Source: Mycolicibacterium chitae
GTDB taxonomy: Bacteria > Actinomycetota > Actinomycetes > Mycobacteriales > Mycobacteriaceae
Length of the DNA: 64,000 nt
NCBI RefSeq assembly: GCF_900637205.1
Contig: NZ_LR134355.1
Coordinates: 2,666,001 to 2,730,000 of the forward strand
Direction: 5' to 3'
Shown piece after piece: positions 25,853 to 35,632 of this stretch. The notes beneath the pieces are model-generated. The model was not told the DNA's origin. It saw nothing but the letters and a program-made list of their open reading frames with translations, and made no database searches. Position numbers and translations under genes: made by a program. Each line of letters opens with the position of its first letter. Position 1 is the first letter of the stretch.

Positions 25853-25865
25853 TGAACACCGTTCA
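25853..25865 (-). promoter_or_regulatory. BioQ-type operator of bioFD, overlapping the bioA stop codon
   Basis: TGAAC-ACC-GTTCA (plus strand) is the same palindrome as at 22873-22885 read from the other strand. On the minus strand TAGCCT (25870-25865) directly precedes it as a -10, the same layout as TAACCT at bioB. The last three bases are the bioA stop codon. Confidence 0.82.
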
Positions 25866-27185
25866 GGCTAATGCACGCGCGACGCCGATCATCGCGGCGG
25901 TGATCGCAGCGATCTCCTCGGCGGTGCAGATGAAGGGGGGCATGACGTAGATCAGGTTGCGGAACGGCCGCAGCCACACGCCATGGTCCAACGCGGCCAC
26001 GGTGGCCACGGCGAGGTCGACCGGACGTTGCATCTCGATCACCCCGATGGCGCCCAGCACCCGCACGTCGGCGACGCCGGGCAGGTCCCGGGCCGGGGCC
26101 AACCCCGTCCGCAGCCCCGCCTCGATCTGCGTCACCCGCGCGCGCCAGTCCTGGCCGAGCAGCAACTCGACGCTGGCCACCGAGACCGCACACGCCAGCG
26201 CGTTGGCCATGAAGGTCGGGCCGTGCATCAGCGCGCCGGCCTCGGAATTGCTGATGACGGAGGCGATCTCGGCGGTGCACAGCGTGGCCGCCAAGGTCAG
26301 GTAGCCGCCCGTGAGCGCCTTGCCGACGCACATGATGTCGGGGCTCACACCGGCGTGGTCGGCGGCGAACAGCTCACCGGTGCGGCCGAAACCGGTGGCG
26401 ATCTCGTCGAAGATCAACAGCACGTCGTGGCGATCACACAGCGCCCGCAGCTCGGTGAGGTAGCGCGGGTCGTGGAAGCGCATGCCCCCGGCGCCCTGCA
26501 CCACGGGTTCGACGATCACCGCGGCCAGTTCGTCGGCGTGGCGGACCAATTGATCTTCGAAGGCCCGGCAGTACACCGGGTCGAACTCGCGCGGTGGGGC
26601 CGCGGCGAAGACCTGCTCGGCCAGCAGCGAGTTACCGCCGACGCCGGCGCCCGTCCACAGCTCGTGCATGCCGCCGTCGGGATCGCACACGCTCATCGGC
26701 GTGAAGGTGTCGCCGTGGTAGCCACCGCGCCACGTCATCAACCGGTGCTTGCCGGCCCGACCCCGAGACACCTGGTACTGCAGGGCCATCTTGACCGCGA
26801 CCTCGACCGACACCGAACCGGAGTCGCTGAAGAACACCGTGTCCAGCCCGGCGGGGGTGATCTCGACGAGCAACTGCGCCAGCCGCGCGGCCGGTTCGTG
26901 GGTGAGCCCGCCGAACATCACGTGGTTCAGCACGCCCAGTTGCTTGGTGATCGCCGCGTCGAGCACGGGGTGGCCGTGCCCGTGCACCGCGGTCCACCAG
27001 GAGGCCATCGCGTCGAGGACCTCGACCTGCCGACCGTCGCGGGACAGGGTCAGCCACGCGCCGCGCGCACCCAGCGCCACGACCGGCGGCAACGTGCCCG
27101 GCGCGCCGATGGTGCTGTACGGATGCCACACATGGGCGGCGTCGACCGCACTGATCTCCTCGGGGGTCAACGCAGACACGGACAC
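25863..27185 (-). CDS. bioA: Adenosylmethionine-8-amino-7-oxononanoate aminotransferase
   Basis: BioA transfers the amino group of SAM to KAPA to give DAPA. The 440-aa PLP enzyme has [10 protein letters not shown] near the N-terminus, [46 protein letters not shown] and the PLP lysine in [13 protein letters not shown] 27185 is used; GTG 27179 is an alternative that would sit 8 nt after a TAGGCT hexamer (27193-27188), suiting a leaderless message. No BioQ box is seen in the 61-nt divergent region before the acyltransferase gene. Confidence 0.95.
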   Translation of the reverse strand: MSVSALTPEEISAVDAAHVWHPYSTIGAPGTLPPVVALGARGAWLTLSRDGRQVEVLDAMASWWTAVHGHGHPVLDAAITKQLGVLNHVMFGGLTHEPAARLAQLLVEITPAGLDTVFFSDSGSVSVEVAVKMALQYQVSRGRAGKHRLMTWRGGYHGDTFTPMSVCDPDGGMHELWTGAGVGGNSLLAEQVFAAAPPREFDPVYCRAFEDQLVRHADELAAVIVEPVVQGAGGMRFHDPRYLTELRALCDRHDVLLIFDEIATGFGRTGELFAADHAGVSPDIMCVGKALTGGYLTLAATLCTAEIASVISNSEAGALMHGPTFMANALACAVSVASVELLLGQDWRARVTQIEAGLRTGLAPARDLPGVADVRVLGAIGVIEMQRPVDLAVATVAALDHGVWLRPFRNLIYVMPPFICTAEEIAAITAAMIGVARALA

Positions 27186-27246
27186 CGAGCCTAACGCGCC
27201 GCGGAAATGAGTTACGACGGTCGGTTAGGTAGATTGTCGGGCGACG

Positions 27247-29418
27247 ATGATCGCCTTGCTCCCCAACCGGCCGGCTTCTGCAACCGTTCCGGAGCCTGCG
27301 TCCCCGCCCGCGAAGGGGGCCAGGAAGGCGGGTTTCTACCGACATGATCTCGATGGCCTGCGCGGCGTGGCCATCGCGCTGGTTGCTGTCTTCCATGTCT
27401 GGTTCGGCCGGGTTTCCGGTGGTGTCGACGTGTTCCTGGTGCTGTCCGGGTTCTTCTTCGGCGGCCGGCTGCTGCGCAACTCGCTGACCGCCCAGACCCT
27501 GCCGTCGCCGCGCGCGGAGATCACCCGGCTGGTCCGACGGCTGCTGCCCGCGCTGGTCGTGGTGCTGGCCGCGTCCGCGGTGCTGACCATCCTGATCCAG
27601 CCCGAGACGCGCTGGGAGGCCTTCGCCGACCAGAGCCTGGCCAGCCTCGGCTACTACCAGAACTGGGAGCTGTCGAACACCGCCGGGGACTATCTGCGCG
27701 CCGGCGAGGCGGTCAGCCCGCTGCAGCACATCTGGTCGATGTCGGTGCAGGGCCAGTTCTACATCGCGTTCCTGGTCGTCGTCCTGCTGTGCACCGCGCT
27801 GCTGCGCAAGCCGCTGGGCCGCAATCTGCGGATCTTCTTCCTGGTGCTGATCGGCGCGCTGACCATCGCCTCGTTCGTCTACGCGATCTTCGCCCACAAC
27901 GCCGATCCGTCGGCCGCCTACTACAACAGCTTCGCGCGCGGCTGGGAACTGCTGGCCGGGGCGCTGGCCGGCGCGGCGGTGGGTTCGCTGCGCTTGCCGA
28001 TGTGGATCCGCAGCCTGATGGCCGTCGTCGGCCTGGCCGCGATCCTGTCCTGCGGCATGCTGATCGACGGCGGCCAGGAGTTCCCCGGCCCGTGGGCGCT
28101 GGTCCCGGTCGGCGCCACCATCCTGATGATCCTGGCGGCGGCCAACCGGCAGGCCGACCCGCACTGCCGCGGCAAGATGCCACTGCCCAACCGGGTGCTG
28201 GCCTGGGGTCCGTTGGTGACCCTCGGTGCCCTCGCCTACTCGCTGTACCTCTGGCATTGGCCGCTGCTGATCTTCTGGCTGGCCTACAGCGGCCGCACGC
28301 ACGCGACCTTCGTCGACGGCGCGGTGATCCTGGCGGTCTCCGGCGTGCTGGCCTACCTGACCATGCGCTACATCGAGGAACCGCTGCGCTACCGGGGCGC
28401 CGCCCCGGCGTCGGTCCCGGCGGTGAAGGCGCCGCTGCGGCAGCGGTTGCGCCGGCCCACGATCGTGCTCGGCTCGACGGTCGCGTTGCTCGGGGTCGCG
28501 CTGACCGCGACGTCGTTCACCTGGCGCGAGCACGTGATGCTGCAACGCGCCGACGGCAAGGAACTCGCCGGGTTGAGCACCCGCGACTATCCGGGCGCCA
28601 AGGCGCTGCTGAACGACGCGCGGGTGCCGCGGGTACCGATGCGCCCGACGGTCCTCGAGGCCGCCAAGGACCTGCCGATCTCGACCACCGACGGCTGCAT
28701 CAGCAACTTCAAGAACGCCGACGTCATCAAGTGCAGCTACGGCGACACCGACGCCACCCGCACCATCGCGGTCGCCGGCGGCTCGCACGCCGAGCACTGG
28801 CTGACCGCGCTGGATCTGCTCGGCCGCATGCACAACTTCAAGGTGGTCACCTACCTGAAGATGGCCTGCCCGCTGTCCACCGAGAAGAACCCGCTGATCA
28901 TGGGCAGCAACTCGCGCTACCCGCAGTGTCACGACTGGGTGCAGAAGGCGATGGCCGAGATCATCGAGGACGAACCGGACTACGTCTTCACCACCTCGAC
29001 CCGGCCGTGGAACATCAAGCCGGGCGACGTGATGCCCGGGACCTACATCGGCATCTGGGAGGAGTTCGCCGAGCACGGCATCGAGGTGCTGGCCATGCGC
29101 GATACGCCCTGGATGGTCAAGAACACCAAGCCGTTCTTTCCCAGCGACTGCCTGGCCGACGGCGGCGACTCGGTCTCGTGCGGCGTCAAACGGTCCGTGG
29201 TGTTGGCCCCGGAGAACCCCACCCTCGAATTCCTCGACCGCTTCCCCAACCTCAAGCCGTTGGACATGAGCGAGGCGGTGTGCCGGGCCGACTTCTGCCG
29301 GGCGGTCGAGGGCAACGTCCTGATGTACCACGATTCGCACCACTTCACCGCGACGTACATGCGCACCATGGCACCTGAGTTGGGCCGCCAGATCGCCGCC
29401 GCGACCGGTTGGTGGTGA
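27247..29418 (+). CDS. Acyltransferase-3 membrane protein with C-terminal SGNH domain
   Basis: A 723-aa protein like Rv1565c. Residues about 30-385 form the acyltransferase-3 domain with about ten membrane helices (RHDLDGLRGVAIALVAVFH at the start, WPLLIFWLAY near the end). After one more helix (about 412-428) comes an external SGNH-like domain with VAGGSHAEHW and the C-terminal catalytic pair in YHDSHHFTATYM. Such enzymes O-acylate extracellular sugars or lipids. A TAGATT hexamer (27230-27235) lies 11 nt before the ATG. Its stop overlaps the treX start (GTGA), linking it to trehalose metabolism. The acceptor is unknown. Confidence 0.88.
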   Translation: MIALLPNRPASATVPEPASPPAKGARKAGFYRHDLDGLRGVAIALVAVFHVWFGRVSGGVDVFLVLSGFFFGGRLLRNSLTAQTLPSPRAEITRLVRRLLPALVVVLAASAVLTILIQPETRWEAFADQSLASLGYYQNWELSNTAGDYLRAGEAVSPLQHIWSMSVQGQFYIAFLVVVLLCTALLRKPLGRNLRIFFLVLIGALTIASFVYAIFAHNADPSAAYYNSFARGWELLAGALAGAAVGSLRLPMWIRSLMAVVGLAAILSCGMLIDGGQEFPGPWALVPVGATILMILAAANRQADPHCRGKMPLPNRVLAWGPLVTLGALAYSLYLWHWPLLIFWLAYSGRTHATFVDGAVILAVSGVLAYLTMRYIEEPLRYRGAAPASVPAVKAPLRQRLRRPTIVLGSTVALLGVALTATSFTWREHVMLQRADGKELAGLSTRDYPGAKALLNDARVPRVPMRPTVLEAAKDLPISTTDGCISNFKNADVIKCSYGDTDATRTIAVAGGSHAEHWLTALDLLGRMHNFKVVTYLKMACPLSTEKNPLIMGSNSRYPQCHDWVQKAMAEIIEDEPDYVFTTSTRPWNIKPGDVMPGTYIGIWEEFAEHGIEVLAMRDTPWMVKNTKPFFPSDCLADGGDSVSCGVKRSVVLAPENPTLEFLDRFPNLKPLDMSEAVCRADFCRAVEGNVLMYHDSHHFTATYMRTMAPELGRQIAAATGWW

Positions 29419-31565
29419 CCATCACTCCACCGGAGGTCGGCCGCCACGTGTGGCCGGGCAGCGCCTATCCGCTGGGCGCCACCTACGACGGCGCCGGCAC
29501 CAACTTCGCGTTGTTCTCCGAGATCGCCGACAGGGTCGAGCTGTGCCTGATCGGCAAGGACGGCGGCGAGACCCGCATCGAACTGGACGAGGTCGACGGC
29601 CACGTGTGGCACGCGTACCTGCCCGCGGTCACGCCCGGCCAGCGCTACGGCTACCGCGTGCACGGCCCCTGGGCGCCGGCGGCCGGCCACCGCTGCGACG
29701 CCTCCAAGCTGCTGCTGGATCCGTACGGCAAGTCCTTCCACGGCGATTTCGACTTCTCCCAGGCGCTGTTCTCCTACGACCGCAACGCCGAGGATCCGGC
29801 GTCCGGCGGCACCCCGCCGCGGGTGGATTCGTTGGGCCACACCATGACCAGCGTGGTGATCAACCCGTTCTTCAACTGGGCCAACGACCGTGCGCCGCGC
29901 ACGCCGTACCACCACACGATCATCTACGAGGCGCACGTCAAGGGGATGACGCAGAACCACCCCGGCATCCCCGAGGAACTGCGCGGAACCTACGCGGGCC
30001 TGGGCCATCCGGTGATCATCGAGCACCTGAAGTCGCTCGACGTCACGGCCATCGAGCTCATGCCGGTGCACCAGTTCCTGCACGACCAGCGACTGCTGGA
30101 CCTCGGGCTGCGAAACTACTGGGGCTACAACACCTTCGGTTTCTTCGCCCCGCACTACCAGTACGCGGCCACCCACAAGGCCGGCGGCGCGGTCGCCGAG
30201 TTCAAGACCATGGTCCGGGCCTTCCACGAGGCCGGCATCGAGGTGATCCTCGACGTCGTCTACAACCACACCGCCGAGGGTGACCACCTGGGCCCGACGC
30301 TGAACTTCCGCGGCATCGACAACGCCGCCTACTACCGGCTGCTCGACGGGGACCTGCGCTACTACAAGGATTTCACCGGCACCGGCAACAGCCTCAACGC
30401 GCGGCACCCGCACACCCTGCAGCTGATCATGGACTCGCTGCGGTACTGGGTGCTCGAGATGCACGTCGACGGCTTCCGTTTCGACCTGGCCTCGACCCTG
30501 GCGCGCGAGTTCTACGACGTGGACCGGCTGTCGGCGTTCTTCGATCTGGTGCAACAGGATCCGGTGATCAGCCAGGTGAAACTCATCGCCGAGCCGTGGG
30601 ACGTCGGCGAGGGCGGCTACCAGGTGGGCAACTTCCCCGGCCTGTGGACCGAATGGAACGGGAAGTACCGCGACACGGTCCGCGACTACTGGCGCGGTCA
30701 GCCGGCGACCCTCGGCGAGTTCGCCTCCCGGCTCACGGGTTCCTCGGACCTGTACGAGCACACCGGTCGCCGTCCCAGCGCCAGCATCAACTTCGTCACC
30801 GCCCACGACGGCTTCACCCTGGCGGACCTGGTGTCCTACAACGAGAAACACAACGAGGCCAACGGCGAGGGCAACGCCGACGGCGAGAGCCACAACCGGT
30901 CCTGGAACTGCGGTGTGGAGGGCCCCACCGACGACCCGGAGATCCTGGCGCTGCGGGCCAAACAGATGCGCAACATCATCGCCACCCTGATGGTCAGCCA
31001 GGGCACCCCGATGATCAGCCACGGCGACGAGTTGGGGCGCAGCCAATTCGGCAACAACAACGTCTACTGCCAGGACTCCGAGCTGTCGTGGATGGACTGG
31101 TCACTGTGCGAGACCAATGCCGACCTGCTGGCGTTCTTCCGGCGGGCCACCAACCTGCGCCGGGCGCATCCGGTGTTCCGGCGCCGGCGGTTCTTCGCCG
31201 GCACCCCGATCCGCAGCGGCGACCAGTACCGCGACATCGCCTGGCTGACCCCGTCGGGTCGGGAGATGACGCCCGAGGACTGGGACGCACCGTTCGGGGC
31301 GTCGCTGGCGGTGTTCCTCAACGGGGAGGCCATTCCCGAGCCCGACCGTCGCGGCGAGCGCGTGGTCGACGACTCGTTTTTGCTGTGTTTCAACGCCAGC
31401 CCCGAGGGTATGGACTTCGTCACCCCCGACGGCCGCTACGCACAGGAATGGAGTTCGGCATTGGACACCGCCACGCCGACCGGAGCCAGCGACACCGTGG
31501 TGCGCGCCGGCCAGACGGTCACCCTGGAACCGAGGTCGGTGCTCGTCCTTCGAAAGACGTCATGA
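29415..31565 (+). CDS. treX: Glycogen-debranching enzyme TreX/GlgX type
   Basis: TreX removes alpha-1,6 branches so that TreY and TreZ can convert linear glucan to trehalose. The 716-aa GH13 protein has an N-terminal beta domain (YPLGATYDGAGTNFALFS), the barrel with DVVYNHTAEG, the nucleophile Asp357 in DGFRFDLAS, the acid/base Glu in LIAEPWD, and FVTAHDGFTL. GTG 29415 overlaps the acyltransferase stop (GTGA); TTG 29409 and GTG 29412 lie just upstream in frame. The stop overlaps treY. Confidence 0.93.
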   Translation: MTITPPEVGRHVWPGSAYPLGATYDGAGTNFALFSEIADRVELCLIGKDGGETRIELDEVDGHVWHAYLPAVTPGQRYGYRVHGPWAPAAGHRCDASKLLLDPYGKSFHGDFDFSQALFSYDRNAEDPASGGTPPRVDSLGHTMTSVVINPFFNWANDRAPRTPYHHTIIYEAHVKGMTQNHPGIPEELRGTYAGLGHPVIIEHLKSLDVTAIELMPVHQFLHDQRLLDLGLRNYWGYNTFGFFAPHYQYAATHKAGGAVAEFKTMVRAFHEAGIEVILDVVYNHTAEGDHLGPTLNFRGIDNAAYYRLLDGDLRYYKDFTGTGNSLNARHPHTLQLIMDSLRYWVLEMHVDGFRFDLASTLAREFYDVDRLSAFFDLVQQDPVISQVKLIAEPWDVGEGGYQVGNFPGLWTEWNGKYRDTVRDYWRGQPATLGEFASRLTGSSDLYEHTGRRPSASINFVTAHDGFTLADLVSYNEKHNEANGEGNADGESHNRSWNCGVEGPTDDPEILALRAKQMRNIIATLMVSQGTPMISHGDELGRSQFGNNNVYCQDSELSWMDWSLCETNADLLAFFRRATNLRRAHPVFRRRRFFAGTPIRSGDQYRDIAWLTPSGREMTPEDWDAPFGASLAVFLNGEAIPEPDRRGERVVDDSFLLCFNASPEGMDFVTPDGRYAQEWSSALDTATPTGASDTVVRAGQTVTLEPRSVLVLRKTS

Positions 31566-33853
31566 CCGCGGCCCGGCCGGTGCTGTCCACCTACCGTCTG
31601 CAACTGCGCGGCGACGGGTTCACCCTGGCCGATGCGCTGGATCTCCTCGACTACCTCGACGACCTGGGCGTCAGCCATGTCTACCTGTCGCCGCTGCTCA
31701 CCGCGGTACGCGGTTCCACCCACGGCTACGACGTCACCGACCCGACGGCGGTGTCCGCCGAACTCGGCGGGCCCGAGGCGCTGACCGCGCTGTCGCGGGC
31801 GGCCCGGGCCCGCGGCATGGGCCTGCTGGTCGACATCGTGCCCAACCACGTCGGGGTCGAGCAGCCCGAGCTGAATCCCTGGTGGTGGGACGTGCTGCGG
31901 TACGGCCGGGACTCGCGGTTCGCCGAATTCTTCGACATCGACTGGGATCTGGACGCCGACGGGCGCATCGTGCTGCCCGTCCTCGGCGCCGACGAGGACG
32001 TCGCGGCGCTGACCGTCGATGGCGACGCGCTGACGCTGGGCGACCTGCGCTTCCCCGTCGCGCCCGGCACTGCCGGGGGCAGCGGCGCGGAGGTACACGA
32101 CCGTCAGCACTACCGGCTGGTGGGCTGGCGGAACAATGTGTGCGGCTATCGGCGGTTCTTCTCGATCACCTCGCTGGCGGGTCTGCGCCAGGAGGACCCG
32201 AAGGTGTTCGACGCCAGCCACATCGAGGTCAAGCGCTGGTTCGACGAGGGGCTGGTCGACGGGGTGCGCATCGATCATCCCGACGGGTTGGCCGACCCGG
32301 TGGCATATCTGCGCCGGCTGCGCGAGTTGACCGGGCCGCACGCCTACATCGTCATCGAGAAGATCCTGGCCGTCGACGAGGCGTTGGAGCCCACCCTGCC
32401 GGTCGACGGCACCACCGGCTACGACGTGCTGCGCGAGGTCGGGGGCCTGTTCATCGATCCGGCCGGCGCCGAGTCGTTGAGCGCGCTGAGCGCCGCGGCG
32501 GGGTTCGACGCCGCCGACGTGGCGCGGCTCGAGGCCGACCTCAAGACCGCCGCGGCGACCGAGACGCTGGCCTCCGAGCTGTCCCGGCTGCGCCGCGCCG
32601 TCGTGGCCGCCGCCGGCCACGACCATCCGCAACTGCCGGCGGCCATCGCGGCGCTGCTGACCCACATCGACGTCTACCGCTGCGACTACCCCGGGTTGGC
32701 CGCCATGCTGTCGACCGCCATCGCCGAGACGGTCGCGGCCCGTCCGGACCTCGCCGCCCCGCTGCAGGTGCTGGTCGCCGGCCTGAACGCCGAGGAACCC
32801 GCGACGCGGCTGCAGCAGCTGTGCGGCGCGGTGACGGCCAAGGCCGTCGAGGACTGCCTGTTCTACCGGGACACCCGGCTGATCTCCCTCAACGAGGTCG
32901 GCGGCAGCCCGCAGCGCTTCGGGGTCAGCGCCGCCGAGTTCCACCACAGCGCCGCGCAACGCGCGCGCCGCTGGCCCACCGCCATGTCAACGCTGACCAC
33001 CCACGACACCAAGCGCGGCGAGGATGTCCGGGCCCGGATCGGCGTGCTGTCGCAGGTGCCCGGGTTATGGACCGAGATGGTCGCCGGCTGGGAGCAGATG
33101 ACCCCCTCCCCCGCCCCGGACGCCGGATTGTTCCTGTGGCAGAACATCTTCGGGGTGTGGCCTGTTGACGGCGCGGTGGACGATTCGCTGCGGGACCGGC
33201 TGCACGCCTACGCCGAGAAGGCGCTGCGCGAGGCCCAGGTGCACACCTCCTGGCACGAGCCCGATGCCGACTTCGAGACCGCGGTCCACGAGTGGCTCGA
33301 CGCCGTGTTCGACGGCCCGGTCGCCGCCGAACTCACCGCGCTGGTGGCGCGTCTGGCCCCGCACGCCCGCGACGACGCGCTCGGACAGAAGCTGCTGGCG
33401 CTGACCGTGCCGGGTGTCCCCGATGTCTATCAGGGCACCGAGCTGTGGGAGGACAGCCTGGTGGACCCGGACAACCGCCGGCCGGTGGACTACGCCGCGC
33501 GCCGCGCCGCCCTGGCCGCCGGCGAACACCCCAAGCTGCGGGTCGTGCGCGCCGCGTTGCAGCTGCGCCGCGCCCGCCCCGAGACGTTCCTGTCCGGGGC
33601 CCACACCCCTGTGTCGGCGACCGGCGCGGCGGCCGAGCATCTGGTCGCATTCCGCCGCGGCGCCGAGGTGCTGGTGGCCGTCAGCCGGTGGACGGTCGCC
33701 CTGAGCGAATCCGGTTGGCGCGACACGGCATTGCCGCTGCCCGACGGCACCTGGACGGACCGGCTGACGGGGCGGACACACTCCGGCCCGGTCGCGGCCG
33801 CCGACCTGTTCGCTCAGCTACCGGTGGCCCTGCTGGAGCGCACCGATGGCTGA
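31562..33853 (+). CDS. treY: Maltooligosyl trehalose synthase
   Basis: TreY isomerises the reducing end of a glucan to a trehalosyl unit. The 763-aa GH13 protein begins STYRLQLRGDGFTLADA and has HVYLSPLLTAVRGSTHGYDV, DIVPNHVGVE, the nucleophile in GVRIDHPDGL, the acid/base Glu in IVIEKIL, and TTHDTKRGEDVRAR. ATG 31562 overlaps the treX stop (ATGA). Length is normal. Confidence 0.95.
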   Translation: MTAARPVLSTYRLQLRGDGFTLADALDLLDYLDDLGVSHVYLSPLLTAVRGSTHGYDVTDPTAVSAELGGPEALTALSRAARARGMGLLVDIVPNHVGVEQPELNPWWWDVLRYGRDSRFAEFFDIDWDLDADGRIVLPVLGADEDVAALTVDGDALTLGDLRFPVAPGTAGGSGAEVHDRQHYRLVGWRNNVCGYRRFFSITSLAGLRQEDPKVFDASHIEVKRWFDEGLVDGVRIDHPDGLADPVAYLRRLRELTGPHAYIVIEKILAVDEALEPTLPVDGTTGYDVLREVGGLFIDPAGAESLSALSAAAGFDAADVARLEADLKTAAATETLASELSRLRRAVVAAAGHDHPQLPAAIAALLTHIDVYRCDYPGLAAMLSTAIAETVAARPDLAAPLQVLVAGLNAEEPATRLQQLCGAVTAKAVEDCLFYRDTRLISLNEVGGSPQRFGVSAAEFHHSAAQRARRWPTAMSTLTTHDTKRGEDVRARIGVLSQVPGLWTEMVAGWEQMTPSPAPDAGLFLWQNIFGVWPVDGAVDDSLRDRLHAYAEKALREAQVHTSWHEPDADFETAVHEWLDAVFDGPVAAELTALVARLAPHARDDALGQKLLALTVPGVPDVYQGTELWEDSLVDPDNRRPVDYAARRAALAAGEHPKLRVVRAALQLRRARPETFLSGAHTPVSATGAAAEHLVAFRRGAEVLVAVSRWTVALSESGWRDTALPLPDGTWTDRLTGRTHSGPVAAADLFAQLPVALLERTDG

Positions 33854-35579
33854 GCACACCTTCGCCGTGTGGGCGCCGCGGCCCGAGGTGGTACGCCTCG
33901 ACGTGGACGCGACGCTGCATCCGATGCGCCGCGAGGCCGACGGCTGGTGGCGCGCCACGGTCGATGTCGAGGCCGGGGCCCGATACGGCTTTGTGCTCGA
34001 CGACGATCCGACGGTGCTGCCCGACCCGCGCTCGGCTCGCCAACCCGACGGCGTGCACGCCCGTTCGGCGCTGTGGTCCCCGGCGGCGGCGCCGGTGTCC
34101 GACTGGGCGGGCCGATCCGCGGCCGGCGCGGTCATCTACGAACTGCACGTGGGGACCTTCACCGCGGCCGGCACCCTCGACGCGGCCATCGACAAGCTCG
34201 AACACCTGGTGGACCTCGGGGTGGACTTCGTCGAACTGATGCCGGTCAACGCGTTCGCCGGCACCCACGGCTGGGGCTACGACGGGGTGCTGTGGTACGC
34301 GGTGCACGAACCCTACGGCGGCCCGGACGCCCTGCTGCGGTTCGTCGACGCATGCCACGGCCGGGACCTGGGTGTGCTGCTCGACGCGGTATTCAATCAC
34401 CTTGGCCCGTCGGGCAATTACCTGCCGCGGTTCGGTCCGTACCTGTCCTCGGCGAGCAACCCGTGGGGCGAGGGCATCAACATCGCCGACGCCGAATCCG
34501 ACGAGGTGCGCCGCTACATCATCGACTGCGCGCTGCGTTGGATGCGCGAGTTCCACATCGACGGGCTGCGCCTGGATGCCGTGCACGCCCTGGTGGACAC
34601 CACGGCCGTGCACATCCTGGAGGAGCTGTCGGCCGAAACCGACGCCCTGGCAGCCGAATTGGGCCGGCCACTGTCGCTGATCGCCGAGAGTGACCGCAAC
34701 GACCCACGGTTCATCACTCCTCGCGCCGACGGCGGCTACGGGATGACCGCGCAGTGGGACGACGACATCCACCACGCCCTGCACACCGCGGTCTCGGGCG
34801 AACGGCAGGGCTATTACAGCGATTTCGGCACCCTCGAGGTGTTGGCCGACACGCTGAAGAACGGCTTCTACCACGCGGGCACGTTCTCGTCGTTCCGCAA
34901 GCGCCGACACGGCCGACCGCTGGACACCGCGACCATCCCCGGGTCCCGGCTGCTCGCCTACACCAGCACGCACGACCAGGTGGGCAACCGGGCGATCGGG
35001 GACCGGCCCACGGCCTACCTCGACGACGGCCAGCTGGCGGTCAGCGCGGCGCTGGCGCTGCTGACCCCGTTCACCGCGATGGTGTTCATGGGCGAGGAAT
35101 GGGCCGCCGGGACCCCGTTCCAGTTCTTCAGCTCGCACCCCGAACCCGAGTTGGCCGAGGCCACCCGGCAGGGCCGCAAGGCCGAGTTCGCCGAGCATGG
35201 CTGGGACGCCGACGAGGTGCCCGACCCGCAGGACCCCGCGACGTTCGCACGCTCCAAGCTGGACTGGGACGAGCCCGCCTCGGGTCGGCACGCCGCGCTG
35301 CTGCGGCTGTACCGCGACCTGATCGCCCTGCGGCGCACCGAACCGGATCTCGGCGACTTCTGGCTCGACCACATGACGGTCGACTACGACGAGGACGCCC
35401 GCTGGATCGCGTGGCGGCGCGGGTCGCTGACGACCGCGTGCAACCTGGGCGCCGAGCCCGTGGACGTGCCGGTCCGCGGCGAACTGGTCTACGCCTGGGG
35501 CACACCCCGAATCGGTGAGACCGCAACCGAACTCGACGGCCACTCGTTCGCGGTGTTGCGGCAGGTGTCCCCCGCGTAG
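33846..35579 (+). CDS. treZ: Maltooligosyl trehalose trehalohydrolase
   Basis: TreZ cuts trehalose from the maltooligosyl-trehalose made by TreY. The 577-aa GH13 protein has an N-terminal CBM48-like domain (FAVWAPRPEVVRLDV), YELHVGTFTAAGTLDAAI, LDAVFNHLGPSG, the nucleophile in GLRLDAVHAL, the acid/base Glu in LIAESDRND, and YTSTHDQVGNRA. It overlaps treY by 8 nt. A GC-rich hairpin lies 20 nt after the stop. Confidence 0.95.
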   Translation: MAEHTFAVWAPRPEVVRLDVDATLHPMRREADGWWRATVDVEAGARYGFVLDDDPTVLPDPRSARQPDGVHARSALWSPAAAPVSDWAGRSAAGAVIYELHVGTFTAAGTLDAAIDKLEHLVDLGVDFVELMPVNAFAGTHGWGYDGVLWYAVHEPYGGPDALLRFVDACHGRDLGVLLDAVFNHLGPSGNYLPRFGPYLSSASNPWGEGINIADAESDEVRRYIIDCALRWMREFHIDGLRLDAVHALVDTTAVHILEELSAETDALAAELGRPLSLIAESDRNDPRFITPRADGGYGMTAQWDDDIHHALHTAVSGERQGYYSDFGTLEVLADTLKNGFYHAGTFSSFRKRRHGRPLDTATIPGSRLLAYTSTHDQVGNRAIGDRPTAYLDDGQLAVSAALALLTPFTAMVFMGEEWAAGTPFQFFSSHPEPELAEATRQGRKAEFAEHGWDADEVPDPQDPATFARSKLDWDEPASGRHAALLRLYRDLIALRRTEPDLGDFWLDHMTVDYDEDARWIAWRRGSLTTACNLGAEPVDVPVRGELVYAWGTPRIGETATELDGHSFAVLRQVSPA

Positions 35580-35599
35580 GAGCCTGTGGATAGCGGTAC

Positions 35600-35616
35600 A
35601 CACCGCAGCGCGGTGT
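35600..35616 (+). terminator. Possible hairpin terminator after treZ
   Basis: ACACCGC (35600-35606) and GCGGTGT (35610-35616) are exact inverse complements around AGC. It sits 20 nt after the treZ stop and 17 nt before the next gene. No U-tract follows, so termination is uncertain, although mycobacterial hairpins often lack one. Confidence 0.4.
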
Positions 35617-35632
35617 CGGTCAGGCTGCCGAT

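Noticed and set aside
26632..29343. Minus-strand open frame of about 900 codons
   Set aside because: It covers the acyltransferase gene in antisense and then an alternative frame of bioA; both have well-supported genes on the other reading.
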